From Thiocapsa roseilacustris (GTDB lineage Bacteria > Pseudomonadota > Gammaproteobacteria > Chromatiales > Chromatiaceae), in contig NZ_JBBWVE010000009.1 of assembly GCF_041903755.1 (NCBI RefSeq), positions 1 to 64,000 on the forward strand: a stretch of 64,000 bases of DNA, read 5' to 3'. Under the pieces are notes generated by a model. That model was not told where the DNA came from. It saw nothing but the letters and a program-made list of their open reading frames with translations, and made no database searches. Positions 44,944-53,701 of this stretch are shown piece after piece (positions within the stretch are counted from its first letter, which is position 1; each line of letters opens with the position of its first letter). Both the position numbers and the translations under genes were made by a program.

Positions 44944-45314
44944 CTGTTTCCTGTGTTCGCTGCCGAGCGGTTGCGCTGTCTTTGACTGCCTGGAACCTTG
45001 GAAGATCCAATCGCACGGGAGGACGCGCAGTCTAGGGTGTTTTCCTCACACGGCCAAATACACTTCTCAAGTATAGTGGCTTTTACCATTAACAATTCGT
45101 CTTTAAAATGCTCACACTTCGGTTTATCCGTCTCTGTCCGGATTTCCAAACGAGCCCCATTGGAGTGTTGCAGACGAAGCCCCAACTCGGGTCTACTCAC
45201 GGTGGAAGGCGCCGCTCGACCGGCGCGCCAGCTGGCTCGGGAAACGCTGACATCCGCCGATCGGTCTCGAGCCGAGCATCGACAACCGAACACCAGCACT
45301 CGAAGCTTGGACCC
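44944..45314. promoter_or_regulatory. Divergent promoter region between DUF502 and the Mrp operon
   Basis: 371 bp. An AT-rich patch at about 45068-45108 (TATAGTGGCTTTTACCATTAACAATTCGTCTTTAAAA) stands out and could hold the promoter of the Mrp operon. A frame open from 45108 runs into mrpE but lacks homology before 45315. No RNA structure is recognised. Confidence 0.45.
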
Positions 45315-45884
45315 ATGCACCATCATTTCGTCTTCGCACATCCTCGGGCAGCCCTGATACGGATGATCGTCTTCGCGATCGTCTGGTTGATCCTGGTCGG
45401 GCCCGACCCCGCGGCGTGGATCGTCGGCGGGCCTTTCGTCGTGGCAGCGACGCTGGCGAGTCTTAAACTGTCCGAGCCACGGGAGCGGAGCCTATCCCTG
45501 GTGAGACTGGCCGGATTCGTACCTTATTTTCTTGTCGAGTCGCTACGCGGCGGGCTCGATGTCGCCGCGCGGGTGCTGCTCCCTCGGATGCGTGTTCAAC
45601 CGGGACATCAAGAGTATCGGGTTCGCCTGAAGAGCCCGGCGGCGCGGTTGGTTCTCATCGACACCATCAGCCTCTTACCCGGTACGCTGAGTGCCGATCT
45701 GCACGGGGATCGGGTGACGGTGCACGCACTCGATGTGCGCACCGACGTCGTGGGCGATCTGACCGCGCTCGAGCGACGCGTCGCCGCCCTGTTCCGCGAA
45801 TCGCTTGCACCCGTTGCGGACCGGCCAACGGCGGGGCGATCCCCGGCGCACGAACCACGGGCACATCCGGAGGACCACCCATGA
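45315..45884 (+). CDS. mrpE: Mrp/Mnh-type cation:proton antiporter subunit E
   Basis: 189 aa from ATG 45315. MnhE fold: two to three N-terminal TM helices (MIVFAIVWLILVGPDPAAWIVGGPFVVAATL) and the conserved VRLAGFVPYFLVESLRGGLDVAARVL segment, then LVLIDTISLLPGTLSADL. A His/Pro-rich C-terminus is added. First gene of a nine-gene run; its TGA overlaps the next ATG (ATGA). Confidence 0.9.
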   Translation: MHHHFVFAHPRAALIRMIVFAIVWLILVGPDPAAWIVGGPFVVAATLASLKLSEPRERSLSLVRLAGFVPYFLVESLRGGLDVAARVLLPRMRVQPGHQEYRVRLKSPAARLVLIDTISLLPGTLSADLHGDRVTVHALDVRTDVVGDLTALERRVAALFRESLAPVADRPTAGRSPAHEPRAHPEDHP

Positions 45885-46144
45885 GCACGTACATCTTGAC
45901 TATTGCACTGGTGCTGATGGCCGGTATCGCCGCCGGACTGATCCGCGTCGCCATCGGTCCGACCCCGTCGGATCGCATGATGGCGGCTCAGTTGATGGGA
46001 ACCTCGGGGATCGGCGTCATCCTGCTCCTCGCTCCGGTGCTCGCGGTCCCGGCACTGATCGATGTGGCGCTCATCTTCTCGCTGCTCGCCGCTGTCGCCG
46101 TCACTGCCTTCACTCGGCGGCGTCTCACGAACCAAGGAGACTGA
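45881..46144 (+). CDS. mrpF: Mrp-type antiporter subunit F
   Basis: 87 aa with three TM helices, matching MnhF (IRVAIGPTPSDRMMAAQLMG, later VLAVPALIDVALIFSLLAAVAVTAF). It overlaps mrpE by 4 bp and is followed by mrpG after 4 bp. Confidence 0.9.
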   Translation: MSTYILTIALVLMAGIAAGLIRVAIGPTPSDRMMAAQLMGTSGIGVILLLAPVLAVPALIDVALIFSLLAAVAVTAFTRRRLTNQGD

Positions 46145-46148
46145 TTCG

Positions 46149-46445
46149 ATGGATCCGTTACAGCTCCTCTCCGGCGCCTTTCTCTTGGTGGGCGCCTTCT
46201 TTTTCGTCGCCGGAACGGTCGGTCTCATCCGGCTACCCGACCGCTTCAGTCGGCTCCACGCACTGACCAAGGCCGACAATGTCGGCTTAGGTTTCGTCGT
46301 GCTCGGGCTGATGCCGCTGGTGCCCGACCTCTTTTATGGTTTCAAGCTCGTCTTGGTCTGGCTGCTCGTGGTGATCGCGGGTGCGACGGGCGCACACCTG
46401 ATCGCCAAGCGCGCGCTGCGCGGCGACGGCGAGGACGTCCTGTGA
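46149..46445 (+). CDS. mrpG: Mrp-type antiporter subunit G
   Basis: 98 aa from ATG 46149. Three TM helices with the MnhG signature GTVGLIRLPDRFSRLHALTKADNVGLG. It overlaps the next gene by 4 bp (GTGA). Confidence 0.92.
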   Translation: MDPLQLLSGAFLLVGAFFFVAGTVGLIRLPDRFSRLHALTKADNVGLGFVVLGLMPLVPDLFYGFKLVLVWLLVVIAGATGAHLIAKRALRGDGEDVL

Positions 46446-46729
46446 CAGTCGTTCTCGCCCTCTTCGATCTGCTGCTGACCTTGACCCTGCTCGGCCTTGC
46501 CGTGGTCACCGTGACGAGCCGCGAGCCGCGGCGGGCCGTGATCCTTTTCATCGCGTTCGGGCTGCTGCTCGCGCTGGTCTGGGCGCGACTTCGGGCGCCC
46601 GATCTGGCCCTTGCGGAGGCCGCGATCGGGGCCGGACTCAGCGGCGCATTGATGCTTACCGCGGCACGACGGGCCTCGGGTCGCAAGACCTCGTCTGCCG
46701 AAACCGGCAAGCCGGAGGACGCGACGTGA
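46442..46729 (+). CDS. DUF4040 (MbhD-like) subunit of the Mrp-type antiporter
   Basis: 95 aa, GTG start. Two or three TM helices with LAVVTVTSREPRRAVILFIAFGLLLALVWARLRAPDLALAEAAIGAGLSGALML. In standard Mrp this domain is part of the long MrpA; here it is a free-standing gene. ATGA overlap with mrpB. Confidence 0.85.
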   Translation: MTVVLALFDLLLTLTLLGLAVVTVTSREPRRAVILFIAFGLLLALVWARLRAPDLALAEAAIGAGLSGALMLTAARRASGRKTSSAETGKPEDAT

Positions 46730-47409
46730 TTCGGCCTCTGGAGCACATCCTCATCCCGCTCGGACTCATCGCCGTCGGCAGCCTGCTCGGCTGGTCCTTC
46801 TTCCTTGCGGTGACGGGCGATGCGGGGGAACGGCTCGCAGCCGTCACGCTGGCGCACGTGCCCGACAGCGGCGTGTCCAACCCGGTGACCTCGGTCCTGC
46901 TGAACTTCCGCGTCTACGACACCCTCTTGGAGTTTGCGGTACTCTTGGCCGCACTCCTCGGCATCTGGTCCCTCGGATCAGCCGGCACCGGTTTTCAGCC
47001 GGCCGCGAGCGTCCTCGACGGCATGGTCGCCGGGTTTGTCCCCCTCCTGATCCTCTCGGCCGGCTACATGCTGTGGGTCGGCGCCTATGCACCGGGCGGC
47101 GCCTTTCAGGCCGGCGCACTCCTGGGCTCGGCCGGCGTCATGCTCGCGCTCGCCGGACATCGCAACGCCGGACTGCCGTCCGAAGGCCGACTGCGCATCC
47201 TCGTTGCGCTCGGCGTCTTCGTCTGCGGCATGACGGGTCTGCTGCTCATCCTCTTCGGCGACGGCTTTCTGACCTACCCCGCCGGCCTCGCGAAATGGCT
47301 GATCCTGATCATCGAGACCGCCGCCACCTTGGCCATCGGGGCGACCCTGGCGTCGGCCTACTTGGGCGGCCGACCCACCGCACACCCGACAACCGGAGAG
47401 ACGGCGTGA
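46726..47409 (+). CDS. mrpB: Mrp-type antiporter subunit B (MnhB domain)
   Basis: 227 aa. About six TM helices. The N-terminal part (VTLAHVPDSGVSNPVTSVLLNFRVYDTLLEFAVL) and the GAYAPGGAFQAGALLGSAGVM motif define MnhB, probably with an MbhE-like segment at the start. It overlaps mrpC by 4 bp (GTGA). Confidence 0.88.
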   Translation: MIRPLEHILIPLGLIAVGSLLGWSFFLAVTGDAGERLAAVTLAHVPDSGVSNPVTSVLLNFRVYDTLLEFAVLLAALLGIWSLGSAGTGFQPAASVLDGMVAGFVPLLILSAGYMLWVGAYAPGGAFQAGALLGSAGVMLALAGHRNAGLPSEGRLRILVALGVFVCGMTGLLLILFGDGFLTYPAGLAKWLILIIETAATLAIGATLASAYLGGRPTAHPTTGETA

Positions 47410-47699
47410 CAGGCCAGGTCCTCTACGCCCAACTCCTCTACGGCGGCTCCGGGATCATCCTGACGCTCCTCGGCCTCTGGTCGTTTCTCGTGCATGTGCC
47501 GCTGTTGCGCAAGCTGATCGCGATCAACGTGATGGGGGCCGGCGTCTTCCACATCCTGGTCGCCATCGCCTACCGCGGGATCGACACCCCGCCGGATCCG
47601 GTCCCGCACGCCTTGGTCCTGACCGGGATCGTGGTTGCCGTCAGCGCCACGGCACTCGCCTTGGCATTCGGCAAGCGATTGGATCAAGAAGATGATTGA
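47406..47699 (+). CDS. mrpC: Mrp-type antiporter subunit C (NuoK-like)
   Basis: 97 aa from GTG 47406, overlapping the mrpB stop. Three TM helices, NuoK/MnhC-like (YGGSGIILTLLGLWSFLVH, LIAINVMGAGVFHILVAIAYRG, VLTGIVVAVSATALALAFG). The 3' end overlaps the next gene by 8 bp. Confidence 0.9.
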   Translation: MTGQVLYAQLLYGGSGIILTLLGLWSFLVHVPLLRKLIAINVMGAGVFHILVAIAYRGIDTPPDPVPHALVLTGIVVAVSATALALAFGKRLDQEDD

Positions 47700-49131
47700 C
47701 GCCCTGCCCCTGGCGGTCACCCTGCCGCTGCTCGGCGCATGCGCGGTCACCGTCGCGCCCGTGCATGCGCGCGGCCTGGGCCTCTTGGCCGCCGTGCTCA
47801 CGGCGGCGTGCGCCCTGGCAGTCACGGCGGCGGTCTGGGCCGACGGTGTTCTGAGGACCGATCTTGGCGGCTGGGGCGTCCCGCTCGGGATCGCCTTGGA
47901 GGCCGACGGGCTCTCGGCGGCCTTCCTGGCGATGGCCAATGTGGTCGCCCTCGCCGTCAGCGTCTATGCCGGCGGCTACTTCAAAAGCGAGAGCGCGCGG
48001 CACTTCTGGCCCCTCTGGATGCTGCTGTGGAGCGCATTGAACGGACTCTTCCTCGCAGCCGACCTGTTCAACCTCTACGTGACGCTCGAGCTTCTCGGCC
48101 TCTCCGCCGCGGCCTTGGGCGCGCTCACCGGGACGCGCGAGGCGGTCGCCGCGAACCTGCGTTACCTCTTGGTGGGTCTGCTCGGCTCCATGAGCTATCT
48201 GCTCGGCGTCGCGCTCGTCTATGCCGCCTACGGGGTGCTGGATATCGGCCTGGTCGCCGAGGCGATCGAGCCCGGACCCGTTGCCTGGACCGCGATGGCC
48301 CTGATGATCGGCGGCCTGATCCTCAAGGCAGCCCTCTTCCCGATGCACTTCTGGCTCCCGCCCGCCCATGCCAACGCGCCGGCGCCGGTCAGTGCCGCCT
48401 TGTCGGCCCTCGTGGTGAAGGCCGCCTTCTATCTGGCCTTGCGCCTCTGGCTCGATGTCTTCGCGCCGGTGCTCAACGAGGCCGCGGCGAATCTGCTTGG
48501 GGTGCTCGGCGCCGCCGCGGTCGTGTGGGGGTCTTGGCGGGCACTGCGCGCCGAACGGCTCAAGCTTCTCGCAGCCTATTCGACCGTCGCCCAGATGGGC
48601 TATCTCTTCATCGCTTTCCCCTTGTTGGCCGCGACTCCGCCCGGCTTGGCCCGGGACAATCTCTTGGCCGCCGTCGTCTTGCTCGCCCTGACCCACGGCT
48701 TTGCCAAGGCCGGATTCTTCCTCGCCGCCGGGATGGTGCAGAAGACCGCCGGCCACGACCGGATCGACGAGCTCGGCGGTGCCGCGCAGGCGCTGCCTGC
48801 GGCCACCTTTGCGATCGGCCTGGCCGGTGTTGCCCTCATCGGTCTGCCGCCGAGCGGGACCTTTCTCGCCAAGTGGATCATGCTTGAACAGGCGATGATC
48901 CTCGGGCTCTGGTGGTGGCCGGCCGTGATGATGATCGGTACACTGCTCGCGGCCGCCTATATCTTTCGGGTCCTCAGCCGGGCCTTCAATCGCGAGCCCA
49001 CGCCCTATCGTTTCGTCAACGACGCGCGCACCGAGCTCCCGGCGCTCCTGCTCGGGCTGATCGCGACCTTCGGGCTCGGGGTCGCCGCACAGCCGCTCTG
49101 GGTCTTGCTCGAGCAGGGGGCATTCGGATGA
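47692..49131 (+). CDS. mrpD: Mrp-type antiporter subunit D, first copy (NuoN/M-like)
   Basis: 479 aa from ATG 47692, about 14 TM helices. The conserved TM5 Glu is present (DLFNLYVTLELLGLSAAALG), as are the TM7 Lys (ILKAALFPMHFWLPPAHANAP) and the broken TM8 region (APVSAALSALVVKAAFYLAL). This is an ion-pumping proton_antipo_M subunit. ATGA overlap with the second copy. Confidence 0.93.
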   Translation: MIDALPLAVTLPLLGACAVTVAPVHARGLGLLAAVLTAACALAVTAAVWADGVLRTDLGGWGVPLGIALEADGLSAAFLAMANVVALAVSVYAGGYFKSESARHFWPLWMLLWSALNGLFLAADLFNLYVTLELLGLSAAALGALTGTREAVAANLRYLLVGLLGSMSYLLGVALVYAAYGVLDIGLVAEAIEPGPVAWTAMALMIGGLILKAALFPMHFWLPPAHANAPAPVSAALSALVVKAAFYLALRLWLDVFAPVLNEAAANLLGVLGAAAVVWGSWRALRAERLKLLAAYSTVAQMGYLFIAFPLLAATPPGLARDNLLAAVVLLALTHGFAKAGFFLAAGMVQKTAGHDRIDELGGAAQALPAATFAIGLAGVALIGLPPSGTFLAKWIMLEQAMILGLWWWPAVMMIGTLLAAAYIFRVLSRAFNREPTPYRFVNDARTELPALLLGLIATFGLGVAAQPLWVLLEQGAFG

Positions 49132-50627
49132 GCTTCGACGCCTGGCTGCCGGCCGCGATCGTTCTGAGCTCGATGGTCCCGGGCATGCTGATCTTCGTCT
49201 TGAAGGAAGAGAGCCATCGCCTGCGCACGGTACTGAACATGACCGGCGCGCTGGCCAAGGTGGGCCTGGTGATCTGGATGATCCGCGGCGTCTACGACGG
49301 GCATCTTTTCGAGACCCGCTGGACACTCGCACCGGGTCTGGACCTAGTGCTCAGCGCCGATGCCTTGTCGGTGCTCTTCGTCGCCTTGTCCACGCTCCTG
49401 TGGTTGGTGACAACCGTCTATGCGATCGGTTATCTGGAGCATTCGCCGAATCGCAGCCGATTCTTCGGCTTCTTCAGCATCTGTGTTTCCGCGACGGTCG
49501 GGATCGCCCTGTCCGGAAACCTCCTGACCTTCGTGATCTTCTACGAGATCCTGACCTTGGCGACCTACCCCTTGGTCGCGCACCGCGGCACGCCCGATGC
49601 CGCGCACGGGGCCAAGGTCTATCTTGCCTACACCATGGGCGGCGGGGCCCTGCTCTTGGTCGGGGCGATCTGGCTGCAGGCGCTCGTCGGCCCGGTGGAG
49701 TTCACGCAGGGCGGTATCCTGGGCGTGTCGCCCGAAGAGATTCGCATGGAGCTGATCCTGATCTTCTTCGTGCTGCTGGCCGGGCTGGGGGTGAAGGCGG
49801 CATTGGTCCCGCTGCACGGTTGGTTGCCGCAAGCAATGGTCGCCCCCGCGCCGGTCAGTGCACTGCTGCACGCGGTTGCGGTCGTCAAGGCCGGAGCCTT
49901 CGGGATTGTCCGCGTGGTCTACGATGTCTATGGCGCCGAGTTCGCCTATGCCAACGGTCTGCTGCTGGCGCTCGGCATCCTGGCCTCCATCACCATCATT
50001 TACGGGTCGATGATGGCCCTGACGCAGGACAGTCTGAAAAAGCGGCTGGCCTACTCGACCGTCAGCCAGGTGTCCTACATCGCGCTCGGCGCCTCGCTCT
50101 TCGGGCCCATCGCGACCATCGGCGGCCTAGTTCACCTGGTCCACCAAGGTCTTATGAAGATCACGCTGTTCTTTTGCGCCGGGAACTATGCGGAAACACT
50201 GGGTGTTGACAAGGTCAGCCAGATGGACGGCGTCGGGCGTCGCATGCCCTGGACCAGTCTCGCCTTCACGGTCGGTGCGCTCGGCATGATCGGGATCCCG
50301 CCGGTCGCCGGCTTCGTCAGCAAGTGGTATATCGGCCTCGGCGCCGCGGACGCCGGCTCGAACTGGGTCCTCGCGGTCCTGATCGCCAGCAGCCTGCTGA
50401 ATGCCGCCTACTTCCTGCCCATCCTGCACCGTGCCTGGTTCAGGCCCGCCCCGAAGCAGTGGCCGCAGGAGCACCGTCATACCGGGCGCTTGGAAATCGC
50501 GGGCGCCTTGCTTTGGCCGCCGGTGATCACGGCGGTGCTTGCGCTGAGCGCCGGACTCTTCGCGGCCGCACCCTTCACACCGCTGGAATGGGCGACCCTG
50601 ATCGCCGAGCGGGAGTACGGCCGATGA
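49128..50627 (+). CDS. Mrp-type antiporter subunit D, second copy (NuoM-like)
   Basis: 499 aa. TM5 Glu is present in NLLTFVIFYEILTLATYPLVA, TM7 Lys in GLGVKAALVPLHGWLPQAM, and the TM8 Lys in LLHAVAVVKAGAFGI. It appears a functional antiporter-like module. Overlap of 4 bp (ATGA) with the third module. Confidence 0.93.
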   Translation: MSFDAWLPAAIVLSSMVPGMLIFVLKEESHRLRTVLNMTGALAKVGLVIWMIRGVYDGHLFETRWTLAPGLDLVLSADALSVLFVALSTLLWLVTTVYAIGYLEHSPNRSRFFGFFSICVSATVGIALSGNLLTFVIFYEILTLATYPLVAHRGTPDAAHGAKVYLAYTMGGGALLLVGAIWLQALVGPVEFTQGGILGVSPEEIRMELILIFFVLLAGLGVKAALVPLHGWLPQAMVAPAPVSALLHAVAVVKAGAFGIVRVVYDVYGAEFAYANGLLLALGILASITIIYGSMMALTQDSLKKRLAYSTVSQVSYIALGASLFGPIATIGGLVHLVHQGLMKITLFFCAGNYAETLGVDKVSQMDGVGRRMPWTSLAFTVGALGMIGIPPVAGFVSKWYIGLGAADAGSNWVLAVLIASSLLNAAYFLPILHRAWFRPAPKQWPQEHRHTGRLEIAGALLWPPVITAVLALSAGLFAAAPFTPLEWATLIAEREYGR

Positions 50628-53092
50628 CCTGGCTCCTCCCGCTCGTCGCCGCGATTCCGCTTCTGGCGGCGGCCTTCGCCATGCATCGGCTGTCGTGGTG
50701 GACCCCTGCAGTGGCCGCCGTGCCGGCGCTAGTCGCCGCATTGCTGGTGCCGGTCGGGGAGTCGCTCGACCTGCCCTGGCTCCTGCTCGGCGCGCGTTTC
50801 GGTCTCGACGAGATCGGACGGATCTTTCTGATCTTCACCTCGATCCTCTGGATCGCCGCCGGAATCCACGCCGTTGCAAGCATGCGCGGAACCCCGCACG
50901 TCGGGCGCTTCAACACCTTCTTCCTGCTCGCGATGGCCGGCAACCTCTGGCTGATCGTCGGGCAAGACCTGGTCAGCTTCTATGTCGGTTTCGCCCTCAT
51001 GGGAATCTCCTCCTATGGCCTGGTGATCCACGAGGGCGACCGCAGCGCCTTGAAGGCCGGCAAGGTCTATCTCGTCCTGACCCTGGGAGCGGAGCTTGCC
51101 CTATTCGCGGCATTGGTCATGATCGCCTCCATCACCGGATCGATCGTGCCGACACCGGAGGATCTGGTCGAGCTCGACGATCTCGCGATCACACTCCTGG
51201 TGCTCGGTCTCGCGGTGAAGGCCGGCCTGGTCCCGCTGCACGTCTGGCTTCCGCTCGCCCATCCGGCCGCGCCCATCCCGGCCAGCGCGGTGCTCAGCGG
51301 GGCCATGATCAAGGTCGCCCTGCTCGGCTGGCTGAGATTCCTGCCCGTCGGCGAGATCGCTTTGCCGGGCTGGGGGCTGCTGTTCGTCTTTGCCGGCCTG
51401 GCGACGGCCTTGTATGCCGCCCCCATCGGTATCCTGCAGTCCAACCCCAAGGTCCTGCTGGCCTACTCGAGCGTCGGCAAGATGGGGCTCATGGCGATGA
51501 CCTTGGGACTCATGCTCATCGAGCCCGCGATGGCACCGGTCGCCGCCATCGGCTTGGCGCTCTACGCCGGACACCATGCGCTGACCAAAGGCGGGCTCTT
51601 TCTCGGCGTGGGTCTTCGCAAGTCCTCCGGTGCGCAGGGGCTGGTCTTCGGCGGTCTCGTGCTGCTGGCCTTGTCGATGGCCGCCGTGCCCCTCACCAGC
51701 GGTGCCGTGGCGAAATACGGGATCAAGCCGGTCTTCGTCGATTCCGATTGGGCGTGGCTGCAGGTCGCGGTCGCCCTGACCACCGTCGCCACTGCCTGGA
51801 TGATGGTACGGTTCGTTTGGATGATGTGGGGTTTGAAGCGCGTGCATGGAGCGGCTCTTGATGTGCTCCCGGATCGCGATCCAGGCGTGGACCACGAGGT
51901 AGGAGCGGAACGCGCTTCAAAGTTATTTCTTGATCGAGGCCGAGTCGCGGGATGGTTTGGGTTCGGGGCGCGGCTCGCTGCGCCCGGCGAGGGTGCGGAT
52001 CGCTCCGGACGCGGGTTGGCCACGCCCGCGATCCCTCGGGTCACTTGGGCACTCTTGGGTTGGGTTCCGTTGATCGGCTTGGTGATCCTCTATCCCTTGG
52101 CTCTCGGATCACCGACGGCCTGGCTGACCGATGTCGGGTTGATCGCCCTGGCAGGTCTACTCCTCCTCCCCGTCGCCGTGCTCGCCGTGCGACGGCCCGC
52201 GGCGCTGGCGACCCTGGTCGACAGCGTCAAGCCAGGCGATCTGCTCGGGCTGGTCCGCCCGCTCCTGATAAGTGCGCGATGGACCCTGCGCTGGTCGATC
52301 CGCGGCTATCGGAATGCCTCTGCCCCGGTGACTGCGCGCCTCCGCGACCGCCTGAGCGAGCTCGCTCGGCGTCCACCCACCGACCTGGACCGCCGCCTCA
52401 CCGCTTGGCCTCTTGCGGGCGGCCTCTGGCTCGGCATCATGACGCTGTTGATCGTCTTGGCCTTGATCGTGCCGACACAGAGACCGACCCTTCCCCGTGT
52501 CGATCAGGACGACGCAAGGCCCATCTTGGCGCCGCCGACGCCCTCCCCGGCTGCGCCCGATCCACTAGCGATTGCGCCCGCTCCACTGCCCGACGTCACG
52601 GATCCCGACCCGAGCGCACAGCCGACGGATGGGCCGACCGCTGGGTCGACCGAACAACCAGACGTGCTCGACTCGACCGCCGAGCTCGATGCCCCCGCGC
52701 TCGATGCGCCGAGTCGACCAATCGAACCGAAGGAACCGGACGTCGCCACGTCGGAGTCGCCCGCACTCGAGTCCAAACCCGCCGAGCAGGTGTGCGATCC
52801 CGACGAGCCTTATCTCTTCCGTCACGCCGCGAGCGATCGCGAGGTCGTCTTGGCCCGATGCGTCTCAGTGGACGGCACGCCGCAACCTCTCGATGCGCCG
52901 CCTCTATCAAACGCGTTAGTCATCCTGATCCAGGCCCATCTCAACGCGCTCGGGTTCGACGCCGGCCCGGCCGACGGACTGATCGGCCCCCGTACCCGCG
53001 ACGCGATCAGACGCTTCCAGACCGATCGCGGTATTGCGCCCACAGGCGCCATCACCTTCGACCTGCTCGATCGACTCCGGGAGCCCGACTAG
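50624..53092 (+). CDS. Third Mrp-type antiporter module fused to a peptidoglycan-binding domain
   Basis: 822 aa. Residues ~1-420 form a NuoL/M/N-like proton_antipo_M unit with the TM7 Lys (GLAVKAGLVPLHVWLPLAHPAAPIP) and later Lys (SGAMIKVALLGW). However, TM5 reads DLVSFYVGFALMGISS, with Ala where the other two copies have Glu. Two more TM helices (~485-535) and one at ~605-625 follow, then an acidic Pro-rich linker (~630-720). Next come a short Cys-containing segment (CDPDEPYLFRHAASDRE..C) and a PG_binding_1 domain (~765-820, IQAHLNALGFDAGPADGLIG then AIRRFQTDRGIAPTG). Standard Mrp subunits lack this. It may tie the complex to the cell wall; inactive as an ion channel by the TM5 change is inference. 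Confidence 0.88.
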   Translation: MTWLLPLVAAIPLLAAAFAMHRLSWWTPAVAAVPALVAALLVPVGESLDLPWLLLGARFGLDEIGRIFLIFTSILWIAAGIHAVASMRGTPHVGRFNTFFLLAMAGNLWLIVGQDLVSFYVGFALMGISSYGLVIHEGDRSALKAGKVYLVLTLGAELALFAALVMIASITGSIVPTPEDLVELDDLAITLLVLGLAVKAGLVPLHVWLPLAHPAAPIPASAVLSGAMIKVALLGWLRFLPVGEIALPGWGLLFVFAGLATALYAAPIGILQSNPKVLLAYSSVGKMGLMAMTLGLMLIEPAMAPVAAIGLALYAGHHALTKGGLFLGVGLRKSSGAQGLVFGGLVLLALSMAAVPLTSGAVAKYGIKPVFVDSDWAWLQVAVALTTVATAWMMVRFVWMMWGLKRVHGAALDVLPDRDPGVDHEVGAERASKLFLDRGRVAGWFGFGARLAAPGEGADRSGRGLATPAIPRVTWALLGWVPLIGLVILYPLALGSPTAWLTDVGLIALAGLLLLPVAVLAVRRPAALATLVDSVKPGDLLGLVRPLLISARWTLRWSIRGYRNASAPVTARLRDRLSELARRPPTDLDRRLTAWPLAGGLWLGIMTLLIVLALIVPTQRPTLPRVDQDDARPILAPPTPSPAAPDPLAIAPAPLPDVTDPDPSAQPTDGPTAGSTEQPDVLDSTAELDAPALDAPSRPIEPKEPDVATSESPALESKPAEQVCDPDEPYLFRHAASDREVVLARCVSVDGTPQPLDAPPLSNALVILIQAHLNALGFDAGPADGLIGPRTRDAIRRFQTDRGIAPTGAITFDLLDRLREPD

Positions 53093-53215
53093 GCCGAAAA
53101 GTCCTGTCTGCTGTTAACGGCTTCACGCGCCCTGCGCTTCCCATCAGCCAAATTGGCCGGGCTCATCAGCGACGTCAGCAAAGGCCCGACCTCACCACGG
53201 GCCACCCATACTGAA

Positions 53216-53389
53216 ATGCCCTCTAAACCCGTCTCTCGCCTCGGCAATAAAGGCCAGAAGCTGATCCTCGGGGACTCGAACGACGAGTTTGTCGTTCAGC
53301 TTGAACGCGATCCAAGCCTCGTTGACTTGAAACTGATACGGGTGAAGCATGAGAAAACCCTTCGTGAAGCCCGCGCGAGGTTAAGGTGA
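53216..53389 (+). CDS. Small hypothetical protein or gene remnant
   Basis: 57 aa from ATG 53216 (GNKGQKLILGDSNDEFVVQL, then KLIRVKHEKTLREARARLR). Composition is protein-like but the family is not recognised and no clear ribosome binding site is visible. It could be the tail of a lost gene. Low confidence. Confidence 0.3.
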   Translation: MPSKPVSRLGNKGQKLILGDSNDEFVVQLERDPSLVDLKLIRVKHEKTLREARARLR

Positions 53390-53625
53390 TTTCAGGGAAC
53401 GGATCTACCGGCGTGTAGGGGCGAATTCATTCGCCCCGATGGCCACTACAGATCTTCCGCTCATGCGCAGTCGGGGCGTGTCGTTACCCGTGTCTCCGTG
53501 AGAACAACTCTCTTTGCGAGATATGGGTAAAGGTTTGCAGTCGGGATGCCTATCTACGGAAATCGCCGAAAAGCATCCCAAAGCGCGCGCCGGAGTCTAG
53601 GTGATTTCCGCAAACTTCCATACCC

Positions 53626-53701
53626 GTAGGTTGTGCTGACGATAGGAAGCACAACTTGCGCCGACGGTTGGTTGTGCCTCGCGCGGCTCGGCACAACCTA
53701 C
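53626..53701. repeat. GTAGGTTGTGC double-hairpin element, copy 2 (inverted)
   Basis: 76 bp with terminal inverted repeats GTAGGTTGTGC/GCACAACCTAC. Reverse-complemented it aligns along its length with 20958-21033. Two internal hairpins (GTGCTGAC..AGCAC and GTGCCTCGCGCGGCTCGGCAC) are kept. The two copies are therefore the same dispersed element in opposite orientations. Confidence 0.85.

Noticed and set aside
47641..49332. Minus-strand frame (563 aa) across the Mrp operon
   Set aside because: Highly Arg/Gly/Glu-rich antisense shadow of membrane-protein genes with no domain of its own.
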